Positions 53,832 to 63,708 of a DNA stretch of 64,000 nucleotides are shown piece after piece. Source of the DNA: Skeletonema tropicum (Eukaryota > Bacillariophyta > Thalassiosirophyceae > Thalassiosirales > Thalassiosiraceae); contig CM074127.1 in the NCBI GenBank assembly GCA_037178625.1, positions 1,550,001-1,614,000 of the forward strand, given 5' to 3'. The notes beneath the pieces are model-generated. The model was not told the origin of the DNA and searched no databases. It saw nothing but the letters and a program-made list of their open reading frames with translations. The position numbers and the translations under genes are program-made. How positions within the stretch are numbered: position 1 is the stretch's first letter; every line of letters begins with the position of its first letter.

Positions 53832-54017
53832 GGTTGCATCTGAACCAGCACGCCCGCGGTTATCAAATGATGTCTCTCTCTCCAGCGAGATAGCGATACC
53901 CTTCCAAGCGAATCGCTACGCAGGCTATTTTATCTAATCTGATTGACGTTGTATTTATTATCAGTGTAGTTCATGGTCGATACTATTGGTCAATGGTCAT
54001 GGTTGCAGCGCGTGCAG

Positions 54018-54142
54018 GTCGGTTACAGTATCGGTTACAGTATCGGTTACAGTACATATCGGTTACGGTATCAGTTACAGTATCGGTTACAGTATGGGTC
54101 ACAGTTTCGGTCACAGTATCGGTTACACGTTACAGTATCGGT
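54018..54142. repeat. 12-bp minisatellite (GGTTACAGTATC)n
   Basis: About ten tandem copies, some imperfect (GGTTACGGTATC, GGTCACAGTTTC). It lies between the divergent DUF218 and CXC-domain genes, in the presumed shared promoter. Confidence 0.95.
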
Positions 54143-54368
54143 GTTACGTCCTACCTCCCCTTTTTCTAAAAAGCGGCGCAGACAGACCGAAGACACGAGC
54201 ATGATGCCTTCAGAATTTGAACAAATCCAACGCAACAACGGCACATCTCATGAACCAAGTCAAGAACTGTAGTGAAACAACCAAGCCGAAACGTTGTGGG
54301 CTGCGAGACACATTTCAAAATCATTCTCACTCGCCTCCCTTCCTTATTGACTGCATTATTCAAGCAAA

Positions 54369-56482
54369 ATGGCCGATCCTACCTCCCCTGTCGCGGCGGA
54401 ATCTCCTCCCGTCCAAGAGGCTGAACCTGAACCCACCGCCGCCGCCGCCGCCGCTCCAGCTGAAGAGAACTCCACCGATGCCGCCAAAGCAACGGCTGCT
54501 AGGGAACCCACTGTCACTGGTGTAGCACCAGAAACAAGTGCGGCAGATGAACCTAGTACTGATGAACCAAGCAATAAAGCTGCTACCACCACCTACCAAG
54601 AAGGGCATCCGCAAGAAGTCAATTGCCGGCCTCCCCATCTACTGCAGCTGTCGCAAGAGCCAGTGTATCAAATTATACTGCGCTTGCTTTGACGCCGGCA
54701 TTGACTGTGCAGCCGAGTGTTCCTGTAAGAACTGCAAGAACAACCCCAAGGCTAGGTTGGAAGCAGACAAGGCAGAAGAGGCAGCCAAGAAGGAGAGACA
54801 GCGAAAGATGGATCTCATTGCGGCGGCCAAGGAGGAGGCAACGATGCTACTTATTGTGTCGCCGGGGCGACTGGGGCTCACACTGAAGATTGATAAGGCG
54901 TTGGGTGGTGCAACAATTACAGAGATTGATAATGCTTGTACATTCAAGGGGCAGCTTGAAGTGGGCGATCGAATTGTTACGATTGACGGGGTCAAGGTGA
55001 CCAAAGTGGCTGATTTGCAGGTCAATAAAGACAAGATTCGAAAGTTTGGAATTGCCAAGACAAAAATGCTTGAAAACATGAGTGAACAAGCCAAGAAGGA
55101 TCTCAAGGAGATGATTCCAGAAAAGATGAAACCGGACAAAAGCAGCACCAACTTTTATGAAATCAAACCATATGTTAGGGATAGGAGACAAACATTCCCA
55201 TTCCTTTCGGAGCTCAAGGCAAGTGGGTTGGATAGGACGTCACAGTTGAAACGTGGTGATATGATGACGGAACTATTGCAGTTCGACAAGAGGAATAACA
55301 TTGAAACGAAGGCTAAGATGGGAGCGTTTGAATATCAAGTTTTATGTGTACCACTCATGCGTAGAGAATCTGTCAACAAGAGAGAGCTGGATAACAAGGC
55401 CTTCCATGCATACAACAAGCAGACAAAGCTCATGGATAAGTTCATTGATGCTTGGGCACAGTGGTGCAGCGGGACACGTGACGATGCAGCCAATATGCTT
55501 TTGTTTCACTTGGCAAAGAAGTTTCCAAGTTCATATGTGCAGAACTTTGAGATGGCAACCAAGAAGCATGAAAAGGCTGTAGGTCCGCCACCCATTGACT
55601 TGCCTCCTGACTTTGTGAGTTATGATGGGACGAATGATATCAAATGGAATGCGAAGTACGCGGAGCTCATCAAGTAAGTCCATCATCTACTTGCTTTTCT
55701 TCTAATGCGTGGTGTTGCTTGATGCCCAGTCCTCATCTAATCATATCTTCCTTTCACTTTTTTTGACATCAGGTATCACGAGCAGCATGGCAATTGCATG
55801 GTCTACACGAAGACTGATCTAGGAAGATGGGTATGTATGCAACGTACTCAGTATCAAAACAAGGCCAAAGCACTGACGGAGAAGCGAATTGAACTCCTCG
55901 AGCAATTGGACTTTCGTTGGCGTGGTGTTCCCGACCATTGGCAGAGAGCAACTCCTGGTGGGAACCCACGTCAATGCCGCGCTCTTGCTGCCAAATTGGT
56001 ATATCCGGGTCTCTCTATTCGCGAGTCTTTGCTTCTTGCTGGATTTACAAACGAAGAGCTGGATGCTATAAAGGATCCAAAGCACACCTGGCGGACTGGG
56101 TATGTCTACTACAAGGATATGGTGGTGAAAAAGCTAAAGGATTGGGATACTGCCCAGAGGAGAGGAGCACGTATTCAAACCGAGCAGCTGATTGGTATCC
56201 TGGAAGGAGATGATCCAGACAAATTCGAGCAGGTCTTTGGAGAGAACGCTGTTTTGTTGCCAGAGTTTCTCAGAAATGCGGAGGAGAGAGAACGGACTGG
56301 TACTTCACCAGACAAGTCCCGTGCGCGCACGAAGCGAACTTACAATGACACCGCCGACGATGACATTCACCAACAAAATCATGAATACATGGGAAACAAA
56401 ATGCCTCGCATTGAAACAGTTGGTATGGATTATTCTACTCACAATTATCCTGCACAACTCCATCAGCCTCAACAGCAGCAGC

Positions 56483-56522
<40 letters not shown>

Positions 56523-56634
56523 GCAATACCATCAACAAGGATATCCTCAAAACAATGAGATACCAGCCCATCAAATGAACTGGAGAGCCCCCGACCAGAA
56601 TCAGAATCAACACTGGCAAGGGCACGGAATCTGA
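54369..56634 (+). CDS. CXC (tesmin/TSO1-type) - PDZ-like - helicase-associated domain protein, polyQ tail (one frame break)
   Basis: Exons 54369-55673 and 55773-56634 (99-nt GT-AG intron, phase 2). An extra base near 54582-54598 (ccaccacc) separates the Ala/Glu/Pro-rich N-terminus from the rest. Then come: a single CXC motif at about residue 90-125 (YCSCRKSQCIKLYCACFDAG, then CAAECSCKNCKNN), a class that binds DNA through Cys-bound zinc; a PDZ-like domain at about 155-225 (PGRLGLTLKIDKALGGATIT, LEVGDRIVTIDGVKV); an unassigned charged domain; and an HA-type repeat at about 420-490 whose core spans the intron (WNAKYAELIKYHEQHGNC, LGRWVCMQRTQYQNK, LEQLDFRW). A run of about 19 Gln (56470-56526) lies near the end. 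A nuclear DNA-binding regulator is inferred. The combination is unusual. Confidence 0.85.
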
Positions 56635-56720
56635 GCACTGATACTGTTTCTTTTAGCCGCCCTTGTATCATTTACCGTTTACTTGAGTGAATTCTTTCTC
56701 TTGCAGTATGTTACGTAATA

Positions 56721-58868
56721 CTATAATGATTTACCAATTACATCCTCATAATTCTTCTCTAACTTCTCTCTCTCCATTTGCATCAGGCGCTTCCTCTCAC
56801 TTTCTCTCCATGTTTGGCGTTCATTCAAAAGTGATTCAGTGGCATGTACCAGCATCCTATACTCCTTCAATAACTTGGGCAGATCACTCATGCGGATATC
56901 ATTCGGAGATGTAGCTAGGTACGAGTAAGAGCGCGAGAAGTTGGAAGGCAGTGGTGGGTCTCCAGAAGGGAGGAGATTGATATTATCAACAGCGCCATTG
57001 ATTTCAACTTTCTCGGTGTTGCACTTCGTTGTCACTTTCCCATCTTTCCACATTAAGTCTTTTTGTTTCTGAAGTGCCCAGTCTAGATCAGTAGTGCATC
57101 CAAGACTTCGAGCATGTCGTACATCACTCGCTGCAATACTCATTTCGAAACATGGAGCACCTACGTCAACTTCACTGTCCCAAAAGTTGCTTACCACTGA
57201 ATTAGATGAGGTTTTTAATCCATCCATTGTTGCTTTTGCACTTTTCTTTCCCTCCTCTTCTGCCTGCATAATTGTTTTGCATTTCTCCAAGCCAGCTCGG
57301 AACTCTGCCGGGTCGATAGACAACACAGCTCCGTCTCCCATTGACACGTCAGCCATGTGCTCGTCCACATCTAAATCCCTCAGAAATTGAATCGCCCCAC
57401 AAAGATTTGTGTATGCATAACCTGCTTCCCCTCGCAGTAGTGACACTGGCGCAAAGCGTTCAATAAACAAAATATTTGTCAAGAGGCCAGGAGGATTTGC
57501 TCGAAGTACGGCGAGAATCAGTGTTGGCAAAATGTCATCGGCTCCTGGTGGAGTTGATTGCTGCCCAATTGCAGAATTCAATGCAACATTTATCCCTCGA
57601 AAAGCTAGCAGAATCGTCTGCAACATCTGGCGAGGCGATGATTCGTTACTGAGCGATTTCAATTGTTGCATTGGGTAAGATAGATCAATATCATTCTTAG
57701 CGTTTGATGCCAAACATCGAATTTCAAGGTGCCTTGGAGTTACAAATTGTAACGATTTCAGCTTGTCGTGCATCTCAACCTCAGAGTCTTTGACAAGTTT
57801 GTCAACATTTTTACTGCCTACCTCTGCGAGAGGGTTTTCTTCCTTCTTGACACTGCCACGCAATGTATGGTAATGCTCATCGTCTCTTGGTTCTACCTCC
57901 CATGATAGCACGAGATCGATATCTTTGCGACACTTTGCGAACAGAAACTTCTCCAGACATTCTACCAACCTACCTTCTGTGGCATTATCAGCATCTTCAT
58001 CAGATTCTCCCAAATTTTGGAAGGATTCAAATGCGGAGTGCTTCTCCATGTCACGAATAGTTGAGTTGACGAATCCCCTCAATGCTTTTACCAAACTTAC
58101 GGTATGGTTTTGTACACTTAGTCTTTGTTTTAGTTCTGACTTGTTTCCATTCGTTGCAGATGTTGGCGCAGCACCAATGACACTGCCCTTTCCATCAACA
58201 GCTTTTGTGTCCTCCTGGAGAGATATCATTACACGAGCAGCTTCCTTGACAGTTTTACAAAAGTTTTGGATGGAAATCACAACATCTGCTGCAGACGGTT
58301 CGCACAAAATTTTAAGGAATCGATCATATGTTGCAGGTGGCGGTATTGGGGTGAGATTGAGGTTTTGATACGACGATTCACTTATTTCCAACGCCTTGAT
58401 ATCCGATTCAATAGTTGTAGACTCATTGTCCATTGGTAGTTTGGATATGGAACCCCATTGCAGCTGTTCCTTCTCCATTACATTCTTTACGTTTGAGGCA
58501 ATTTTTGAAGTAATGGAATCATAACTGCAATCTACCCAGTCACATTTAGATGATAATAGGCCCCGAATGATATCAGGCGCATTTGGAAGTATGTCGCGAT
58601 TACAGGCATGTAAGTCTTTCAGTGGGTTTGTAGTTCCATCCCACTCGGCTTTTGCATCTCTCCTTGTAGAAGTATTGTTGTCATCAAAAATCCACTCTAT
58701 TCGAGCCTTGCGTGCCTCCAGCAGCAATTCGCGCTTCCGATGTTCCATTTGTGCGTTTCGTTTCTCAATGTTTGCATGAATGGCCGATGCAGCAGCAGCA
58801 GATGCTAATGAGCCCCCGACAGTGGGGGATGCTATGCCATTATGGTTTGAAGTATTATTGGACGCCAT
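56721..58868 (-). CDS. VPS9-domain protein (Rab5-family guanine-nucleotide exchange factor)
   Basis: A single 715-residue exon from ATG at 58868. The VPS9 core lies at about 380-495: VTPRHLEIRCLA, SPRQMLQTILLAFRGINVAL, GADDILPTLILAVLRANPPG (with the catalytic Asp and the P-x-L-x3-V-L-x-A-N-P signature), LLTNILFIERF, and GEAGYAYTNLCGAIQFLRDL, whose Y/T are the usual Rab-contact residues. The N-terminal half is helical, with an acidic linker. The C-terminus ends in a charged coiled coil (RQTWRESERKRLMQMEREK). No FYVE, UIM or RIN domains are seen. Family members load GTP on Rab5/Rab21-type GTPases on early endosomes. It is convergent with the CXC-domain gene, 86 bp away. Confidence 0.9.
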   Translation of the reverse strand: MASNNTSNHNGIASPTVGGSLASAAAASAIHANIEKRNAQMEHRKRELLLEARKARIEWIFDDNNTSTRRDAKAEWDGTTNPLKDLHACNRDILPNAPDIIRGLLSSKCDWVDCSYDSITSKIASNVKNVMEKEQLQWGSISKLPMDNESTTIESDIKALEISESSYQNLNLTPIPPPATYDRFLKILCEPSAADVVISIQNFCKTVKEAARVMISLQEDTKAVDGKGSVIGAAPTSATNGNKSELKQRLSVQNHTVSLVKALRGFVNSTIRDMEKHSAFESFQNLGESDEDADNATEGRLVECLEKFLFAKCRKDIDLVLSWEVEPRDDEHYHTLRGSVKKEENPLAEVGSKNVDKLVKDSEVEMHDKLKSLQFVTPRHLEIRCLASNAKNDIDLSYPMQQLKSLSNESSPRQMLQTILLAFRGINVALNSAIGQQSTPPGADDILPTLILAVLRANPPGLLTNILFIERFAPVSLLRGEAGYAYTNLCGAIQFLRDLDVDEHMADVSMGDGAVLSIDPAEFRAGLEKCKTIMQAEEEGKKSAKATMDGLKTSSNSVVSNFWDSEVDVGAPCFEMSIAASDVRHARSLGCTTDLDWALQKQKDLMWKDGKVTTKCNTEKVEINGAVDNINLLPSGDPPLPSNFSRSYSYLATSPNDIRMSDLPKLLKEYRMLVHATESLLNERQTWRESERKRLMQMEREKLEKNYEDVIGKSL

Positions 58869-59721
58869 ATTTTTGCACTTCTGGCTGAATAAATGTTACT
58901 GCTAGTTGACAGGGTGATAGGAAAAGGGTTGTTTTAGTTGCTTAGTATGAGCAGCACCGTCATAGACCGTCATGGAGGAGGCTCTTCTACGCTCGCTCTA
59001 GAGCTAGAAGCTATACTTATGGCAAGATTTTTAGGATTTTGGATTCTCAAGTAGGTACTTTCAGTACTGGACTAAAGTTCCTACTACCTGCTGGGGGCGG
59101 ACACGATCGGTACGACTAGCCGGACACGAGAGAGGAGAGGCACTTCAGAAGAGAGAGACAAGGAGTGGTGCGAAAATTGGGTTAAACTCTCAGTTTGACC
59201 CCCTCTTGCCCTGACAAGCCAAACTAGAGGGTTAGAATGAAATTTCTAGCTTATCTACAAACTAAAGGCTGAACCCAAACGTCTAGGCGTGCCCATCGAC
59301 ATGGAGGTTGCACGCCGATCCCATGAGACCGAATGAGAGCTCGAGCGAGTTGGGGAGATCGGCGCCCTCCTCGTCCGTCCGTCACAACAAGAGGCAAGAC
59401 GAAGAGATGCCTGCTTGGGTTTGGAGCTGGTGTGATAGTAGTAATTTTGGTAGGTTGAAGTTGTTGTGCCTAGAAGAAATAATTATGCATTGTGAATCTG
59501 CGATTGCTGCATCCAGAGGACACCCTGCTCCTCCGTCCAAGAATGTTTGTCTTTTTGGTTGAGGAAATGCGATTTCTTGACGACATCGTAAATAGCGGAT
59601 TAGAGATCTCTATTTTGGCACTGCGGGCGTGCATGTGTTAAAGACACAGTAGAGAATAAAAGAAGTGATACAAAGTGTAAGATATACACTCATCAAGATC
59701 AAGCGCATGTGATCCGACAGG
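58869..59721. other. Intergenic region
   Basis: Holds the upstream flank of the VPS9 gene. An 84-codon open stretch at 59308-59562 (plus) is not convincing. No repeat or RNA gene is recognised. Confidence 0.4.
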
Positions 59722-60332
59722 TCACAGAAGAAGAAGAAGTCCATGCATTACGTAGATAGTTGTAGAGCTATCAGAGACAGTATATGATATTTCGAGAAGA
59801 ACAGTGGCTTTGTGCTTGTTTTCTTGCTTTTCCATTGATACTGTTCGAGTTACTCGCCGACCTTGATAATTCAAGCTCATCTCTACATCGCAGCATTTTG
59901 TTACAGGGATTTTGTCTGCCAAGACGTCCTCTTGATCATTGCTATCAGGTACTACTGATCCTTTGCTGCTAACTGCGTAGTCCGGCAGAGGTGAATGCAC
60001 CCTTAAGAGCCTTGGAGTTTGACTTGTTGAGTTTGTTGCTCTCTCTGCTCTTCTTGTTCTCGTTGTAATTTTGTGCTTCTCTGTCGCTTGTATCAGGCTT
60101 GGATGCATTTTTGAGGACCTCAACTTGACACAAACCTATCCAAACACATCATTAACTGATTAAATGCATCGGACGACTCAAATTTGAGGTAAGAACAAGC
60201 TGCTTCGTTGGTTTGAAATTGCTGGCGTAACATTCTTTGACTTTGACTTTGGCTTTGGCACGTTGCACATTGTGGAGCAGGCAGATCTACTGGAAGCAAT
60301 GGGATGACTCTGTGCATTTGAGCCTTCCGCAA
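59722..60332 (-). CDS. Candidate unknown protein in two frames (possible frame break at ~60120)
   Basis: An open frame from ATG at 60332 ends at 60120. A second, directly abutting in another frame, runs 60123-59722. Joined by one missing base they give about 200 residues: a Cys/Gln/Ser-rich N-terminus (PAPQCATCQSQSQSQ), FESSDAFNQLMMCLDRF, a basic Thr/Ser-rich middle, and a beta-rich stretch VEMSLNYQGRRVTRTVSMEK with VLLEISYTVSD. No family recognised. It may equally be two noncoding frames. Confidence 0.3.
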
Positions 60333-61129
60333 TCATGAGCGAGGCGTTGTCAAAGTGTGTTTCCGAATGAGAGAAATGGAAGGGTATGTCTCCTCGTGAT
60401 AAAGATCACTTTGTGGAGGTAGGAGGTAGGACGGCATGCAGGCACCCTCAGTCGATCTTGCTTGTGCTTTCTCAAAACATAATCTTCTTCTAACCATCTT
60501 CATGTGTACGCTACATTAGACGGAGATAGCCTTAAAACGGTAAGATTTTTCATTAAGGTTAGGCAAATTTTCTTACACACAGCTGACTCTTTCTCCTTTT
60601 TTAACGTCGGAATCCATACATTGGCAAATAACCCTATGGTGTCTGATTTTAAGGTTGCGTAAAAGTTACCTCCGGCTCAAGTGATAGATGGATTCGTTTT
60701 TTCCAAGCGCGCGGAGCCTCCTTCTCCTCCACGCGCGGCGCTTGTGGGGCTTTCCAAGCATGACAGCGATGGCCACCTAACAAGATTTTCATTTTGGAAG
60801 ATGCCGTCGATTTGTGGTAGGTATAAGTACCTACTAATAAGTACTTAGGAGTAAATATATACGTTTATGGTACTTTCGTATGTATGTAGGGGAATATTTT
60901 TTCTGCGGTGCCGCTTCTCGGATCCCACCATGAATTCTGAAGTCTGAACTCGAGTCACTTCTTGTACAACAGATCAAAGATCCAAAGGATTGGGAAAGCG
61001 CACACTGAAGTCATGTCATTCATTCAGCAGCAGCTTCAGCGGTTCAGTAAATAACAGCCAAACTCACTGAGGTATAGGCGTCGGGTAATACACCACCTTG
61101 TCAATATTACTCCTCACCTAACTGTGTCA
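60333..61129. other. Intergenic region
   Basis: No gene seen. An imperfect GC-rich inverted repeat (caagcgcgcgg / cgcgcggcgcttg) lies at about 60704-60751. Confidence 0.4.
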
Positions 61130-61321
61130 AAAGAAAAACGCAGTAGAAAGCCGGTAGAAAGTGTCTTCGAGGACCAAGGCGGATCCGTCCCGAGTTCTGA
61201 AATCAATCAGAACGACGTCCTCCTCAGTCGTGGTCATGCAGTCAACAACAATCCTGGCAACGTCAAGTTCAAAAACAGAGTTAATGCTTACAAGCCTCAA
61301 TACTTCCTATTTATGAAGTAA
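61130..61321 (+). pseudogene. DUF6824-like domain fragment without a start codon
   Basis: The open stretch lacks an in-frame ATG. It reads KEKRSRKPVESVFEDQGGS, then NDVLLSRGHAVNNNPGNVKF and NAYKPQYFLFMK. The core NDVLLxRG..vNNnPGN.kF....n.YKp.Y is the signature of the DUF6824 domain, common in diatoms, usually starting NDVLxGRG; here Gly is Ser. Only the first half of the domain is present before a stop. A truncated copy or the remaining exon of a decayed gene. Confidence 0.5.
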
Positions 61322-61406
61322 TGTGGACAAGAAGTATGTGGCCGCTAAGGTTGTTGTATGTAGCGGACTCCTTGATTCATTTTGTAAGGTATTGTAGATA
61401 CAATTG

Positions 61407-61458
61407 AATTATCCCCTGGAGGGCCAACCATGACGTACTTTAAGATTTCCGTTAATTT
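61407..61458 (+). mobile_element. 5'-truncated SINE tail with target duplication
   Basis: ctggagggccaaccatgacg and taagatttccgttaatttt match the 3' end of the SINE at 44671-44992 (inverse orientation in coordinates). The insert is bracketed by a 12-bp direct repeat tagatacaattg (61395-61406 and 61459-61470). 5' truncation with target duplication indicates retrotransposition. Confidence 0.8.
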
Positions 61459-61567
61459 TAGATACAATTGCCAGAGTAACATCCTTCAGATTCCTTAACA
61501 ATAGGAATACTGTATAATGGTTGAAAACACTGACGCACGTACAAGCGAGCATAGATATCGCTAACGG

Positions 61568-61640
61568 GCCTTCCTAGCTCAGTCGGTAGAGCGCACGACT
61601 CTTAATCGTGTGGTCGTGGGTTCGATCCCCACGGAGGGTG
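61568..61640 (+). tRNA. trnK-CTT: tRNA-Lys (anticodon CTT), copy 1
   Basis: A 73-nt cloverleaf folds fully: acceptor GCCTTCC/GGAGGGT, D stem GCTC/GAGC, anticodon stem CACGA/TCGTG with loop CTCTTAA (anticodon CTT), T stem GTGGG/CCCAC with loop TTCGATC. A TTTT terminator follows at 61648. No intron, and CCA is not encoded. Confidence 0.97.
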
Positions 61641-62699
61641 CTCTTTCTTTTGCATTTTGTACTCCAGAGAGTGGGTAGCAGCTAGCATGCAGCGTAGAGT
61701 TTCTTTTGCTTTTTGTTGACTACGGGTGGAATGCATCGTACCACATGGATTATCTACAACCTATGAGTGCTTGTGATGCTCTTTTGTATCAAACTCTTTG
61801 CTTTTTGTGCCTTGTCTCTGAGAGAGTGAAGGGAGAGAGACAGAGAAGGACAGAGAACGAGTAGGAGGATACTTTTAGTTCGCTATGTGCAATCGTACAA
61901 GCTCACATTAAAATAAGGTGAATAATATGACCTCGATTGTCAGGTCACCATAGTGCCCATCAAACTCACCTGTTGAGACAGACTTGTTACACCAGCATAT
62001 GTATTCATACTTCAACTCATTCTTCATTTCCTCTTCAACAATGCACTTCTATCATCATTCCTTCAAACTTTGACGTGCAAGTCTTCTTCGTGCCCCTTAC
62101 TTGAACTAACGTTGTCAGAGGTCTCTAGAGAGAGAGTCTCTGAGAGAGAGAGATGAGTAATTATGGCCATACAAAAGCCTTCTCGCAGCCAATATCGATA
62201 GGATACGTTGGGCAGAATACGATACGATAAGTGGCAATGAGGATGCTACCCAACAGACTGAAGCTATAGGCTGCTAGTAGGACTTGAATTGGACAAAAGG
62301 GAATGAGTGTACGGGTCAGAGATGGTTTAGTAAAGTACTTACGAGACTAAAGTTGATCAAGTTTGATAGTAACTTGACATGTCAAGGATGAGTTTTTCTT
62401 TGAGGTCTTTCAATCCAAAGCGAGTTATACTCTCTGGAATAATGATAGTTTAGCAGGAAACTGAATACCAAGTAACACTATATTAAGACCAAGTATCATT
62501 CCTCAAGAGAAGCAAGTAGCGTTTTCCTTCTCTCTCTCTGAAAGATGATCTACCTCTCTCTCTAGAGAGAGATAAGTAGGAAGAGAGCAAGGGCCAAGGC
62601 AAGCAAGGGTCGGTCCATCCATCCATAAACTAAGCTAACCAAACATTTATGAATACAATGTTGAACTCACTCAACATCGCCAGTTATCGCCAATAACTT
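61641..62699. other. Spacer between duplicated tRNA genes
   Basis: No protein gene seen. The sequence is partly repeated after the second tRNA (see the duplication entry). It carries several CT/GA-rich palindromic runs (ctctctctctagagagaga near 62562). Confidence 0.5.
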
Positions 62700-62772
62700 G
62701 CCTTCCTAGCTCAGTCGGTAGAGCGCACGACTCTTAATCGTGTGGTCGTGGGTTCGATCCCCACGGAGGGTG
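62700..62772 (+). tRNA. trnK-CTT: tRNA-Lys (anticodon CTT), copy 2
   Basis: Identical over all 73 nt to the copy at 61568-61640, 1,132 bp downstream, same strand. The downstream T run is weaker (ctctttcctttgcttttt). Confidence 0.97.
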
Positions 62773-63210
62773 CTCTTTCCTTTGCTTTTTGTTGTCTTGA
62801 GAGAGAGAGGGTAGCAGCTAGAGCAGCGTATGGTGTTTCACAGGATTGTCTTGTAGATTATGTTTCTACAAAGTTTTGCACTGTGAGTGGTTGTGATGCT
62901 CTTTTGTTAATCGAATTCTTTGCTTTTCGTGCCTTGTCTCTGAGTGAGTGAAGAGGGCAACGATAACAGATAAGGGGCAATGGCTGTGCAGCCGACAGGC
63001 TGAAGCCATATATAGGTAGCTTGTAGGGCTCGATTCGGACAAATTGGAATGAGTGTACGGGTCAGAACCATTTTAGTACAGTACTCCTACAGTGGTATGA
63101 GTTTGAGGTTGACGCGATCTTGATGGTAACTTGACGTTGTTCTTTGAGGTCAGCCAATCGTTGTTCGAAGCGAGTTAGACTCTCTCTGGAACATTGAATA
63201 TGCGCTGCAA

Positions 63211-63708
63211 GTCTAATGATGTCATGGTATATATAGAGCCCAGCGAGGGTTCGTACTCTGGACAAGACGACGTAGACTCAGTTTGCGCATCTACGAATCC
63301 AGCTGTAGACGAAACAATTATGTCTTCGGACATACCTTGCAGCTTGTGCCCTGTTATTGCTATATTATAATATTGACAGATATTTGCGTGATTTTTGCCT
63401 TCACAAGTGATAATTTTGTCTCCAATCAGAGGGAACTTGATTGTGTCTACAAATTCTTGCAGTGTGAGCTTAAAGGCCAGTGCCTCATTTTGCCGTACAT
63501 GCTAGGTTATTCGAACTCGATCAACTCACCGCTACCTATCAATTGGAACGGTCCAAACTTTCTTTCGGACCCAATTCTTCCACCTTCGCTCCTGGTCGTC
63601 CTTGCCTAGATACACCCAAACATTATTTGCAAGGCGCCCCGAGACATCATTTGAAAAAAACATCTTTCAGCGGCTCATACAAATTGTGCAGCTGGGAGCG
63701 ATGCAACA
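63211..63708. other. Intergenic region
   Basis: No gene can be supported; open frames here lack coding character. Confidence 0.4.

Larger units (their letters stand above)
61641..63210 (+). repeat. Tandem segmental duplication (~1.13 kb period) carrying the tRNA-Lys genes
   Basis: Both tRNAs are followed by matching blocks in the same order: gctctttc, ggtagcagctag, gtgatgctcttttgt, tttgctttt.gtgccttgtc, then aatgagtgtacgggtcaga and tttctttgaggtc-like segments. The tRNAs are identical, whereas flanks show many substitutions and indels, so the duplication is old and the tRNA is conserved. Confidence 0.85.

Noticed and set aside
54018..54142. CRISPR-like array
   Set aside because: Units are contiguous 12-mers without spacers, in a eukaryotic nuclear context; a minisatellite.
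59308..59562. 84-codon plus-strand frame
   Set aside because: No recognisable domain or neighbouring exon; cannot be told from chance.
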